In this document: positions 43,427 through 52,072 of the stretch, one piece after another | Layout: every line of letters begins with the position of its first letter | How positions within the stretch are numbered: position 1 is the stretch's first letter | NCBI GenBank assembly: GCA_024405215.1 | Contig: JAKSPB010000012.1 | Coordinates: 1 to 64,000, forward strand | From: Lentisphaeria bacterium | Lineage (GTDB): Bacteria; Verrucomicrobiota; Lentisphaeria; Oligosphaerales; Oligosphaeraceae | Length of the DNA: 64,000 bases | Direction of reading: 5' to 3' | Made by a program: the position numbers and the translations under genes | Notes under the pieces: generated by a model | The model's input: only the letters and a program-made list of their open reading frames with translations | The model's database searches: none | Told to the model about the DNA's origin: nothing

Positions 43427-43446
43427 GAGCCTTTTGCAAAAGGCTC
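43427..43446. repeat. 20-bp perfect palindrome, copy 2
   Basis: GAGCCTTTTGCAAAAGGCTC is identical to 324-343 and lies about 41 bp upstream of the D-like gene start. It is followed on the plus strand by the interrupted hairpin CAGCGGACGGC/GCCATCCGCTG. Confidence 0.65.
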
Positions 43447-43512
43447 GAAAACGCGACAACAGCGGACGGCAAAAGCCATCCGCTGATGGATTTCATCGCA
43501 TGGAAAAAGTGC

Positions 43513-43532
43513 GAGTCTTTTGCAAAAGCCTC
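43513..43532. repeat. 20-bp near-palindrome, copy 3
   Basis: GAGTCTTTTGCAAAAGCCTC differs from the perfect palindrome by small changes in the arms. Together with 43427-43446 it brackets the 95-bp gap after the 720-residue gene. Confidence 0.55.
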
Positions 43533-43541
43533 GTGCGTCTC

Positions 43542-45704
43542 TTATTCCTCGTCCTCGGCATCGAGGGAAATGCAACGAGTGACTTCGCCATAGGCGTTGA
43601 CACCCGCCGCGTAGATTTTTATGGTTCCCACCTCATCGCCGTCGGCAAAACCGAAAGCAATGGGTGACGAGACATTCATGGTAACAGGTTTCTCGCCGGC
43701 GATTCCCGCCGTCAAGCGCTTCATTCCTCCGAGGTACTGCGCCACGGAGGCCAACTTTTCCTCAACATACGTCGCATCCACATCGGCGGGGGGGATTCCC
43801 CAGCGGATTTTCGCCGCATTGACCAGACGGGAAGCCAGCATGAGAGGATCCTGATACTTGGGGTTGCTTCCGGAACGCTCCAGAATACCGATCAGGTGCT
43901 TTTCGTTGAGATAGTTGGGATTGACATCAGCGGGCGCCGCATAGATGCGAACGGCCACCAGGTCCCTCTCAGGCTTCGCCCAAGTGATCGTGGCGCGGCC
44001 CAGGCCGGCGGATTCCTGACGCTTGCAGCTCAATTCGGGAACCGGCAATTCATTGTTGACGCGATGCTCCAGGACCTTGGAGGCATTGATGAGCTCCAGC
44101 ATTCCTTCGCCGGACATGGCGGGAACACCGGCAGTGTTGTTTTCGCGCCACAGATACTCACCGCGGAGAATGAAGTTCGCGACGGCATAGAGATAGGCGT
44201 CCTTGATGGCGTTGGTAGCCAATTCGTATTCGGGAACGTCATCGGTTAGATTGTTCAGGGCGCACGCAAGAAGCTGGACGGCGTTGGATGTAGCAACCAG
44301 TTCCGTCTTGGTGTCGCGCTGCAGACCGCCAATTTCACTGTCCTGCAGGGCATAGTTGTTCCAGGCGGGAGTACCGGAAACCCGCGCGCCGAGCAAGGAA
44401 TTAACGATCTTTTCAGCATACTTCAGGCTGACGGCATTGCCGGCGGCATTCCAAGGCGTTGCAACGCTTTCGCTATCGGTATGGGCGATGTTCTTTTCGC
44501 TGAAACAGTGCTTGGCCAGTTCCGCCGTCACGAAGAGATTGGGATCGCCGTCGATCTGCCAGAAGCCGGTGGAGGAATCCTGGAGCATCTCCAGCTGGTC
44601 TCGCAGAGTCTCCAGCCATCCGTCCTCGAAGCCATCCGTCAAGTTGAGAGTATTTGCGGTGACATAGAGGTAGGGCAGCATGGCAACACCTTTCTGCATC
44701 TGGAACCAGTCGTTCTTGACGGACTGGATGTACTGGCGCAGGCCGTTGTTGGTCAAGATGCTCTTGGAAACTTTGTTGCCGCCGAGGAAGCGCCAAGGAA
44801 GCTTGGTGTCCAGTCCGTAGAAGAGCTGCATGGGAAGTTCGTCATACTGGGGATTGGGCGCATGGGAAGCCATCGCATCATCCAACCATTTGCTGCTGTT
44901 CTTATGCTCCTTGGAAGAAATGCGCTCGTAGGTGAGTCCGCCGAAATAGGCGGTGCCATTGCCGTATGCGGAAAGAGTCAGGTACAGGCCCGGTTCATTG
45001 GCCTTCATATTGTTGCCAATTCCCAGGAGATCCAGAAGCTGGTCTCCCGTGGAGTTGCTGTTCACTTTACCGGTCAGGATAAAAGACTTCGGCAGTTCCA
45101 GGTCCACATAGTAGTTGTGCCAGGGATAGCTTCCACGAGTCTTGAAGACACTGGTAGCGTATGCGACCTGGTTTCCGTTGTCGTCAAACATCTTGAACGT
45201 CAACGTCGGTGCATCGAACCACAGGTTGTCCGTCATGGCGACTTCATCGCCTTTGATCCAGATATGGAAACGGATGATTTCGCCGCGGTTATCTTGAAGA
45301 ATATCGGCGGAAAGAACCTGGTTCGCCAACTGGACGGCGCTGTTTTTAATAGCGACGACACTTCCTATGCCCGCTCCCATGACGGGAATCTTTTCTCCGG
45401 CAACAATGAGACCGCGCTGTTCTTCGCTCAGCAAGCTGACAAGATCAATGGCCACGCTCTTTGCATCCGTAGAACCATGCATGTAAGGAGATTCCAGTTC
45501 CCCTTTGGCACTGGGATCGGGTCCATTGAAAGCGATTTCCGCGGCGGGAAGTGCCGCCGTAGCTCCGGCTACCTCATCAACTCCCTGGCTACCATCAGTT
45601 TCCTGTGCGAAACACTTCTGCATAAGCATTCCGTTTGTACCGAAGAAACCAATTGCAGCGGTCAGAGTCAATGAAGAAAGAGTCTGCTTCCAGAAGGAGT
45701 TCAT
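43542..45704 (-). CDS. Exported protein of unknown function upstream of the pilin cassette
   Basis: A 720-residue protein with an N-terminal signal (hydrophobic to about residue 30, cleavage near CFA-QE). The first half is beta-rich (RFHIWIKGDEVAMTDNLWF, HNYYVDLELPKSFIL). The middle is helical with repeated aromatic residues (LPYLYVTANTLNL, GFWQIDGDPNLFVTAELAK), reminiscent of alpha/alpha toroid enzymes. The C-terminal part has two fibronectin-like segments (ATITWAKPERDLVAVRIYAAP and VGTIKIYAAGVNAYGEV). I do not recognise a family. It is the first gene read from the promoter at 45869-45896 and may be cargo or a partner of the D-B-C-A proteins. Confidence 0.7.
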   Translation of the reverse strand: MNSFWKQTLSSLTLTAAIGFFGTNGMLMQKCFAQETDGSQGVDEVAGATAALPAAEIAFNGPDPSAKGELESPYMHGSTDAKSVAIDLVSLLSEEQRGLIVAGEKIPVMGAGIGSVVAIKNSAVQLANQVLSADILQDNRGEIIRFHIWIKGDEVAMTDNLWFDAPTLTFKMFDDNGNQVAYATSVFKTRGSYPWHNYYVDLELPKSFILTGKVNSNSTGDQLLDLLGIGNNMKANEPGLYLTLSAYGNGTAYFGGLTYERISSKEHKNSSKWLDDAMASHAPNPQYDELPMQLFYGLDTKLPWRFLGGNKVSKSILTNNGLRQYIQSVKNDWFQMQKGVAMLPYLYVTANTLNLTDGFEDGWLETLRDQLEMLQDSSTGFWQIDGDPNLFVTAELAKHCFSEKNIAHTDSESVATPWNAAGNAVSLKYAEKIVNSLLGARVSGTPAWNNYALQDSEIGGLQRDTKTELVATSNAVQLLACALNNLTDDVPEYELATNAIKDAYLYAVANFILRGEYLWRENNTAGVPAMSGEGMLELINASKVLEHRVNNELPVPELSCKRQESAGLGRATITWAKPERDLVAVRIYAAPADVNPNYLNEKHLIGILERSGSNPKYQDPLMLASRLVNAAKIRWGIPPADVDATYVEEKLASVAQYLGGMKRLTAGIAGEKPVTMNVSSPIAFGFADGDEVGTIKIYAAGVNAYGEVTRCISLDAEDEE

Positions 45705-45826
45705 GTTGGAAAATCCTTGCCAACGAGGAGCGAATGAGAATTACTATCCTGCGGAAAACGCCAGACGGGGAAACCGCCACGCCTTGACGTGATTCGTTAA
45801 CTTTTTTACTGAAGAAAACCGCCCTT

Positions 45827-45849
45827 GCCAAAACGGCAAGAGCAGTCAT
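45827..45849 (-). promoter_or_regulatory. Hairpin in the leader of the pilin-cassette operon
   Basis: CGCCCTTGCC and GGCAAGAGC form a stem around AAAAC, 20 bases or so after the predicted transcription start. The leader to the ATG at 45704 is about 155 bases long, leaving room for post-transcriptional control. Confidence 0.4.
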
Positions 45850-45868
45850 GCGACAATTCCACATCCAT

Positions 45869-45896
45869 ATTTTAGCAAAATAATGGAAAAAGTCAA
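45869..45896 (-). promoter_or_regulatory. Good sigma-70 promoter for the cassette operon
   Basis: On the minus strand TTGACT (45896-45891) and TAAAAT (45874-45869) are 16 bp apart in A+T-rich DNA. This is the best match to the vegetative consensus that I saw in the window. It points towards the 720-residue gene and the pilin genes beyond, and lies 33 bp after the dnaN stop. Confidence 0.7.
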
Positions 45897-45928
45897 GGGA
45901 GTTCGCGAAAAAATTCCCGCTTTCCCCG

Positions 45929-47071
45929 TTAATTTCCACGCATTGGCATCAAAATGTAGATGAATCCGGGATCGCCTGTCATCTCGACGGGAGTAACACC
46001 GTCATTGAATTTCAGTTCAAATTTATCGCAGGCGAGAGTTTTGAGCGGATCGCCAAGATACTGTGGATTGAAGGCGATGTTGATGGGTTCGCCAGTCAGT
46101 TCCACATCAATGGTTTCATGGGCTTCGCCGAACTCCTGAGAAGATGCGGAGATGGTCATGGCGTTGTCGGAGATGGATAGCGCGATGGAAGCGCCGCCTT
46201 CCGACTCGTTGATCATCATCCGGACGCGGCGGAGGACGTCCGCAAAGAGAGCCCGGGGAATCATAACCTGGTTGCGGAAACTGACGGGAATGACGGAACG
46301 GTAGTTGGGATAGGCCTTGTCCACCAGCTTGCTGCTCAAAGTGGTGTCGCCGATCTCAAAGAGAGCCATGGTATGCGTCAGATGGATCTGGACGGCCTTG
46401 CTCTGATCCACTGCACGAATCAGCTCCAGGACAACCTTGCTGGGAAGAATGAACTCGCCTTCGCTGGTGGGAACGGCGGGAGCGGCTTCCGCATTCTCTC
46501 CTTCGGCGGCAGGTTCCAAGGAATGCTCGACCAAAGCCAGACGACGGCCGTCGCTGGCGGCAATGGTGCGCATTCCGCCGCGGATGGAGACCAGAACGCC
46601 GTTCAGAGCCTGACGGGATTCGTCGGTGCTCTTGGCATAGACTGTCTTGCACAGACAATCGACCAGCTCCTTGCCGCCGATGCCGAAAGACCACTCTTCC
46701 GCAAAAGGATCCGCCGCCGGGAAGCCGTCCGCATTCTGTCCATGGATCTTGTAATTGGCTTTCTGGCAGACAAGGCGAATCTCTTCCGCATTTTCTTCTC
46801 CGGTCTCAAAGACCAGATCGCCCATGGGAAGAGCGCCGACGATTTCATTGAACTTCTTGGCAGGAACGGCAATGGCGCCACGCTGCGTCACTGTCGCAGG
46901 AATGGCCGTGCGAATCCGGAGTTCCAGATCGTATGCCGTCAGAAACACCTTGTCGCCTTCCGCTTCCACCAGAATGTTATTCAACATGGCATTCAGGGAT
47001 TTGCTGGACACCGCACTCATGACTCGGCGAAGACCGCCGAGGAGTCTTTCTGTGTTGACCGTGAAATTCAT
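45929..47071 (-). CDS. dnaN: DNA polymerase III beta sliding clamp
   Basis: A 380-residue clamp protein with three repeated domains that encircles DNA and tethers the polymerase. It starts MNFTVNTERLLGGLRRVMSA and has DLELRIRT in the first domain. The third domain ends with PVEMTGDPGFIYILMPMR, the usual MPMR tail. ATG 47071 is preferred over an in-frame TTG because AGGAG lies 10 bases upstream. The upstream region is AT-rich and repeat-rich (see 47087-47280). dnaA is not in the window. Confidence 0.96.
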   Translation of the reverse strand: MNFTVNTERLLGGLRRVMSAVSSKSLNAMLNNILVEAEGDKVFLTAYDLELRIRTAIPATVTQRGAIAVPAKKFNEIVGALPMGDLVFETGEENAEEIRLVCQKANYKIHGQNADGFPAADPFAEEWSFGIGGKELVDCLCKTVYAKSTDESRQALNGVLVSIRGGMRTIAASDGRRLALVEHSLEPAAEGENAEAAPAVPTSEGEFILPSKVVLELIRAVDQSKAVQIHLTHTMALFEIGDTTLSSKLVDKAYPNYRSVIPVSFRNQVMIPRALFADVLRRVRMMINESEGGASIALSISDNAMTISASSQEFGEAHETIDVELTGEPINIAFNPQYLGDPLKTLACDKFELKFNDGVTPVEMTGDPGFIYILMPMRGN

Positions 47072-47086
47072 TGACAAGCGCTCCTA

Positions 47087-47280
47087 TTTTTGTACAATCT
47101 AAAGAAAATTCAGTAGCAGTAGGGAAACGAGTAACTGTAGATTGTTAATTTAAAACTTTTGGCTGTAGATTGTTAGCTATGTAAAAAACTCTGTACTTTC
47201 CCTTGTAAAAAGCTTGTAGAAACTTTTTTGTACAGCGAAAAATACAGGAAATGTACAGGGTTATGTACAAGTTATGTACA
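47087..47280. other. AT-rich region with TGTACA iterons and a 13-bp direct repeat
   Basis: TTTTGTACA-type boxes lie at 47088-47096 and 47226-47234, AATGTACA at 47250-47257, and TTATGTACA twice at 47261-47269 and 47272-47280 (11 bp apart). TTATGTACA differs at one base from the relaxed DnaA-box consensus TTATNCACA. CTGTAGATTGTTA occurs twice, at 47135-47147 and 47163-47175, in a very A+T-rich stretch. It could be part of a replication origin or a DnaA-controlled dnaN promoter. The rest of the gap to 47500 holds no gene. Confidence 0.45.
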
Positions 47281-47504
47281 GGTTAACTAAACTATACTAC
47301 AGTTGTCCTGACTCCAAGAAAAAGACTTCTTTCAAGAGTTTTTCTCGCTTTAGGATTAATATAGAAGTCTAGAAAGGAATTGCAAGACAAGGCAAATCTA
47401 ATGAGTGACAGAACGGCCTCGGGCCGCTTCGCTGGCCTTGTGACAGAGGATTTTGCGCTTCGCATTTTCCGGCAAACCCATCATAATTCATCTAATCCAT
47501 AGAA

Positions 47505-47545
47505 ACAAGAAGGGGGCTGCTGAAAAAACTTTCTGCAGCCCCTTT
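47505..47545 (-). terminator. Probable terminator of the PRPP synthetase gene
   Basis: Read leftward, GGGGCTGC (47542-47535) pairs with GCAGCCCC (47520-47513) around an A/T-rich loop and is followed by CTTCTTGTTT. It lies about 22 bp after the stop. Confidence 0.7.
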
Positions 47546-47564
47546 CTTCAAATCCACCTGGATT

Positions 47565-48773
47565 CTAGAATCCGTCTCTGAGATCCAGGTTTTCCTTCCA
47601 GTAGGGATTTTTGCGGGAGATGTCCACGGTATATGGGGGGCGATATTCCGGAATATCCAGCTTCAGTACCATATTGCGGAGTTTGTTGACAATCCAGCGC
47701 TCAATTTTCAGGATGAGCATCTTCTTGCGGAGACGTCCCTGCATGTCGCGGTTGAGGATGTTCGGGAGAGTATCCGTGGTGATGATGTCGTCGATGACAT
47801 CGGAGTTCAGATTTTCCTTGACTTCCGGAGAGGAATAAAAATGAGTGACCACAAAAAGGATTCTTGCGGCGCCGGCTTCCTTGAGGTGTTTGCAGCAGGT
47901 GACGATGGTTCCGCCAGTACGGACCATGTCGTCGCAGACCACGACTTCGCGTCCGGCAATGTCTTCCAGCTTTGTGGGGCTGTTTTCGGCGGGTTTGATG
48001 ACGACTTGCCGTTCGCCCATGCGTTCCTTTGACATGATCAGGAGGCTTGGAGTGCCTTTCATGAGCATTCCGCTAGTTTCCTGCAAATATGCGTCGTAAA
48101 TGGATTTTGCGAAAGGAGTGGCGCCTTTGTCGGGAGCGCAGATGATGATGCCCTTTTCGGAATCCGTCTGGGTCAGGTTGGAGTGATTGGCCAGATAGCT
48201 GGCATAGAGTTCGGCGGGAGATAGGTTGAAGAAATTCCCGTCGAAGATGTTTTTGAAGAGGTCGGCGACGGCCACGGAATGGTTGTGGACCGTGAGGACG
48301 GCATCCACGCCGCTGGTTTTGAGCAGCTGCGCATAGAGCATGGAACTCCAGGGCTGGCCATCGAATTTCTTGTAGTCCGCAGTCGTGCGTTGGAAGGCGA
48401 CTTTGCCGTATTCAGGGCGTGCGCCGCGGTCTTGCGCACTGTAGAAGAGGTCGGGTTCGACAAGGATGACGCGCTCGGCGCCATTATCCTTTGCGGCCCT
48501 GGCAACCAGGAAGGTCCGCATTGCGCGTGCATTGCGCGTATGCCGTCCGCTGCAGGAAGAGACGATAATGACGGTCTTTCCCTTTAAACCATATCCAATA
48601 TGTTCCAAGTCGTTTTCATCGCTGATGAAACGAGGGCAGAACTCAGTATTGGCAAATTCCTTGTAGGAGAGAATATCGGAGATTTCAGTCTCCTGGCGCA
48701 TATAATGCGCGATATCCATGGCCAACGGATCATCGGAGACTACTCCGACGACGATGTATTTTTCAGAAAGCAT
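47565..48773 (-). CDS. prs: Ribose-phosphate pyrophosphokinase, long form
   Basis: A 402-residue protein with the two-domain fold of PRPP synthetases, which make PRPP from ribose 5-phosphate and ATP. The PRPP loop is VVVCDDMVRTGGTIV; SCSGRHTRNARAMRTFLVARA and DLFYSAQDRGARPEYG match the ATP and flexible-loop regions in altered form. It is about 85 residues longer than the common form, mainly through inserts and a C-terminal extension (KIERWIVNKLRNMVLKL...). The catalytic chemistry is likely but the allosteric type is unclear. Confidence 0.82.
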   Translation of the reverse strand: MLSEKYIVVGVVSDDPLAMDIAHYMRQETEISDILSYKEFANTEFCPRFISDENDLEHIGYGLKGKTVIIVSSCSGRHTRNARAMRTFLVARAAKDNGAERVILVEPDLFYSAQDRGARPEYGKVAFQRTTADYKKFDGQPWSSMLYAQLLKTSGVDAVLTVHNHSVAVADLFKNIFDGNFFNLSPAELYASYLANHSNLTQTDSEKGIIICAPDKGATPFAKSIYDAYLQETSGMLMKGTPSLLIMSKERMGERQVVIKPAENSPTKLEDIAGREVVVCDDMVRTGGTIVTCCKHLKEAGAARILFVVTHFYSSPEVKENLNSDVIDDIITTDTLPNILNRDMQGRLRKKMLILKIERWIVNKLRNMVLKLDIPEYRPPYTVDISRKNPYWKENLDLRDGF

Positions 48774-48888
48774 GGTTGGAAGGGAAAGAGGGCTCGGTAC
48801 AAAACGTAAGTGCGCTTAATATATCCCTTCTCGCCGGGACGGAATAAAAATTGAGGTTCCTACAGCGCGATATGGATAAGGTTTACAA

Positions 48889-48931
48889 GGGGGATGCCGC
48901 ATCCTCTGAATGATTTTTTGCGGCATCCCCC
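48889..48931 (-). terminator. Terminator-like hairpin after the GH42-like gene
   Basis: GGGGGATGCCGCA (48889-48901) pairs perfectly over 13 bp with TGCGGCATCCCCC (48919-48931). It starts 9 bp after the stop at 48940. The following bases on the minus strand (TTGTAAACC) are not a clean T-run. Confidence 0.65.
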
Positions 48932-48939
48932 GGTTTACT

Positions 48940-51699
48940 TTACTGTTCGATCACGAAGATATAAGTATCTGTCTGCGGCGCCTGGAAGGTGAGATCGGCC
49001 TGGACTTCCGGGAAGCTGCGCTTTTCGGGATAGACCATGGTCCACTTCACGGGCGCCTTGGCATGCAGAGTGTATTCTCCAGGAGTTGCCGTGTGGAAGG
49101 AGATCATGGAGTTGTTGGCATAGACCACGCCGTTTTCGCTGTCGCAGTAGATATGGACGCCTGCGTCCTTTGCGATCTTGCGCAGTTCGACGGTATTGAT
49201 GACGGGTGCGCTGCACAGATAGGTCGTGGTGCCGTCCGCATTCTTCTTCTTGGCATAGGAGGCAGCCCTTTTGCCGTCGGCCACCTTGACGGTGCCAAGG
49301 ACTACCGCGTCGGAATCCGTGATATCCAGCACGGGCGAGTAATTCATGCCTTGTTCATCCAGTCCGTAGGCATCCATGAGGGAACCATCATTGAGCATCG
49401 TGGTGATTTTCGCAGAACGCTCCAGTAGATTCGTACGGATTCCCGTGGTTTTGTAGATGGAATCGGTATCCGGGCCTTCCGGTGTGAGCCATCCGGGAGT
49501 TCCCATGAAGATGAAAGTCTTTCCGGCCTTCTTGAGTGCGTTGAGCTTGGCCAGTTTTTCGGGGGTTACGTAGCAGAGCTGCGGGAAGATGTACACCTTG
49601 TAGTCCTGCAGAGCGGGATTGTCGATGTCGCCGAAGGAATAGGCGTCGAACTGCAGTCCGGCGCGTTTCAGTTCGTGGGTGATGTAGTTGATGCCCACGT
49701 AGGTCTGCGGACCTCCGGTATATTTCTGAATGGCGTGGTAGTATGCGCTTTCCCAGTCGCCGATGAAAGCGATTTCGGCAGCGGAGGTGAAGTCCTTGAC
49801 GGCGTCGTACACGGGGGCGACGTTATGGAAGAACTTGAGGATTTCAGGATGGTTGTACCAGTCGCGACCGAAATCATAGTACCAATAGCCGCAACCCTTG
49901 CTGATGCCCTGCGCCAGGTCGCGGGAAAGCGTGGCGATGCTTTCCTGGATGGTGTTGGCATAGCGCTGGTTGCTGCCCGGAGCGAGAAGGCAGGTGCGTC
50001 CGTCGGCCTCGAAGATGGTAATCTTGTTGTGGAGGCGATAGGAGGAAACCAGGCTGCGCGCCATCTGGGAGTTTCCGAGGCCGCGGAAGAAGCTGCCGTA
50101 GCAGCAAGGGGAGACCTGGAAGTCCACGTAGGGGGAACGGATGAGTTCGTCGTTGACGAGGTGCCATCCTTCGGCGGTATAGGACATGCCGAAGAAATAT
50201 CCGCAGTAGTTGCCGACCAGGGCGCGGCCCTTCGAGGCCTCCTTTGCGGTCTTGTTCAGCGTCAGAAGCGCATTCTTGAGGGAGCTCTGGATGCACTGCA
50301 GGAAGTCGATGTTCCAGGCATGTCTCACGGGTTCGCGCAGAGCGTCGTCAAGATAGTCCAGACGAACTTCCTTCGGCGGCGGCAGGGCGCCATCGAAGGT
50401 GACTTCGGGCTGCATCCAGGCGGCGCGGAGCTTCTCGACATCGTTGTCGTATTTTTCGCGGAGGAAGTTGCGGAAAAACTTGATCATGGGATCGCTGATG
50501 TCGGGCATGGCGAGGGCCATGCCATAATAGTGCCATTCCATGTAGACGCCGGCGTCCAGCCTATAGCCGAAGACGTGCTTTGCGTAGGGCTTGCTTTCGA
50601 TGTATTCAACGATTCGGCGGACGACTTCAGAGGCTTCCTTGAGCCAGAGTTCGGAAGCGTACGAGGGGGCGGCATAGTTGCCGATGCAGTCGCCGCTGGA
50701 ATGCTCGGTGTCAACGCTGGCATACTTGACCAGTTCTTCCGGATGCTCTCTGTTCCACCATCTGGGGCCATGGGAGAAGCCGACGTCGAAGATGAAACGC
50801 GCATTGGGCGCCATGACGAATGCGTCCGCCAGCGCTTGGTTCAGTGCCTTGTAGTCGAACTTGCCAGTGCCTTTCCAGAACTTGTCCGCTTCGATGCCGA
50901 AGGAGATCAGATTCATGTCGGCAGCTTCGAAGTTGGCGATCTTCTCCCGGAAGTTCGGGGTGTCACGCCAGCCGAAATTGGAATTGTAGAGGACGGGGCG
51001 ATAGAGCTTGCCGCCGATATCGAAACGTGCATCGCCGTTGACGTAGGTGATTTTCGCCTGCTCGTCGGGCTCCTGGGCCAGCTGTTCGAGGAGCTGCTTG
51101 ATTTTCGTTTCCTTCTGCTGCCGGCGCTCAATCTCCACGGTCGCGTCGTCGTGTGCGTAGAGGCCAACCATGTCATAGATGGTCACCCAGGGATCGGCAT
51201 TGTAGTCGCCGTTGGAGTTCGGGGTCTTCCATTCCTTGTCGTCAAAGCCGGGCATTTCCCAGTCTTTGGCATTTTCCTTGGATAGCTTCCAGGTCTTGTC
51301 GGTGAATACTTCCTGGATCGTGCCGTCCTTGTAGGTGATTTCCAGGTGCAGGATGGTACCGCCGTTGCCGGCCTGGTTGATGGCGATGACGCCGATGGCG
51401 TTGCGTCCGCTCTTCAGCAGATCCGTGACATCGTACAGCCTGGATTTCGGAAACAGGGGATTGGCGTATGACTTCTGGGTGACGTTTTTGCCGTTCAAAA
51501 ACGCAAAGCCGGTGTCATCGATGATGTAGTTGATAAAAGCCTCCTTGACGGGCTTGTCGGCCAGTTCGAATTCAGTCCGTAGAAAGCGCTCCTTGTTCAA
51601 TCCTTCAGCTGGTTTTTCCGGATAGATGATCCATTCCGCCTTAGGACCGGCAAAAAGACCGAGGGCAACGCAGAACAGAAGAAACAGTACTTTACGCAT
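48940..51699 (-). CDS. Secreted GH42/GH-A-like glycoside hydrolase
   Basis: A 919-residue protein with a signal peptide (MRKVLFLLFCVALGLFAGPK) and GGAGGT before the ATG. An N-terminal jelly-roll domain (RTEFELADKPVKEAFINYI, FAFLNGKNV) is followed by a clan GH-A barrel from about residue 215 (LYRPVLYNSNFGWRD). The likely acid/base Glu is in GVYMEWHYYG and the nucleophile Glu in KITIFEADGRT. A Rossmann-like beta-galactosidase trimerisation-type domain (IAFIGDWESAYYHAI ... FPQLCYVTPEKLAKL) and a C-terminal beta domain complete it. A beta-galactosidase or related activity on extracellular glycans is the best guess; the Glu assignments are inferred. Confidence 0.75.
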   Translation of the reverse strand: MRKVLFLLFCVALGLFAGPKAEWIIYPEKPAEGLNKERFLRTEFELADKPVKEAFINYIIDDTGFAFLNGKNVTQKSYANPLFPKSRLYDVTDLLKSGRNAIGVIAINQAGNGGTILHLEITYKDGTIQEVFTDKTWKLSKENAKDWEMPGFDDKEWKTPNSNGDYNADPWVTIYDMVGLYAHDDATVEIERRQQKETKIKQLLEQLAQEPDEQAKITYVNGDARFDIGGKLYRPVLYNSNFGWRDTPNFREKIANFEAADMNLISFGIEADKFWKGTGKFDYKALNQALADAFVMAPNARFIFDVGFSHGPRWWNREHPEELVKYASVDTEHSSGDCIGNYAAPSYASELWLKEASEVVRRIVEYIESKPYAKHVFGYRLDAGVYMEWHYYGMALAMPDISDPMIKFFRNFLREKYDNDVEKLRAAWMQPEVTFDGALPPPKEVRLDYLDDALREPVRHAWNIDFLQCIQSSLKNALLTLNKTAKEASKGRALVGNYCGYFFGMSYTAEGWHLVNDELIRSPYVDFQVSPCCYGSFFRGLGNSQMARSLVSSYRLHNKITIFEADGRTCLLAPGSNQRYANTIQESIATLSRDLAQGISKGCGYWYYDFGRDWYNHPEILKFFHNVAPVYDAVKDFTSAAEIAFIGDWESAYYHAIQKYTGGPQTYVGINYITHELKRAGLQFDAYSFGDIDNPALQDYKVYIFPQLCYVTPEKLAKLNALKKAGKTFIFMGTPGWLTPEGPDTDSIYKTTGIRTNLLERSAKITTMLNDGSLMDAYGLDEQGMNYSPVLDITDSDAVVLGTVKVADGKRAASYAKKKNADGTTTYLCSAPVINTVELRKIAKDAGVHIYCDSENGVVYANNSMISFHTATPGEYTLHAKAPVKWTMVYPEKRSFPEVQADLTFQAPQTDTYIFVIEQ

Positions 51700-51827
51700 G
51701 TGTTACCTCCATTATGGAAGAATTTGAGAAACAGGAGACGATCCCATAAAATCGAAAATGGAATATCATCTTGTTTACTAGTGAATTAGATTAGGAAAAA
51801 AAGTAACTGCTCAGAAGGGATGCCTTG

Positions 51828-52018
51828 AACCACGAATGAACACGAATGGCGTCCAGGCTGGCGGTCCTTCAGGACCGTCGTTTTCTCTTTTTTTCGTCCG
51901 CCGGAAAGCCAGAAGCTTTTCTTTCGGACAAAAAAACATGAAAACAGATGCTTCTGCAGCGTCACCAGCCTGAACATACCAATGGATGATTGGCGTTCAT
52001 TGGCGTGTATTCGTGGTT
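51828..52018. repeat. Inverted-repeat-bounded intergenic element of about 190 bp
   Basis: The left end AACCACGAATGAACACGAAT and the right end, which reads inwards AACCACGAATACACGCCAAT, share the AACCACGAAT-x-ACACG core. Inside is GGCGGTCCT/AGGACCGTC (51861-51880) followed by a T-rich run, and a second stem GTCCG-CCGGAAAG/CTTTTCTTTCGGAC. The AACCACGAAT ends resemble repeats seen widely in environmental bacterial genomes. No gene is present. Confidence 0.6.
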
Positions 52019-52072
52019 TTGCAATCCCTTTCTGAATAGGGAAAAGATTCCTATTGCAAGAATCGCGGCGAA

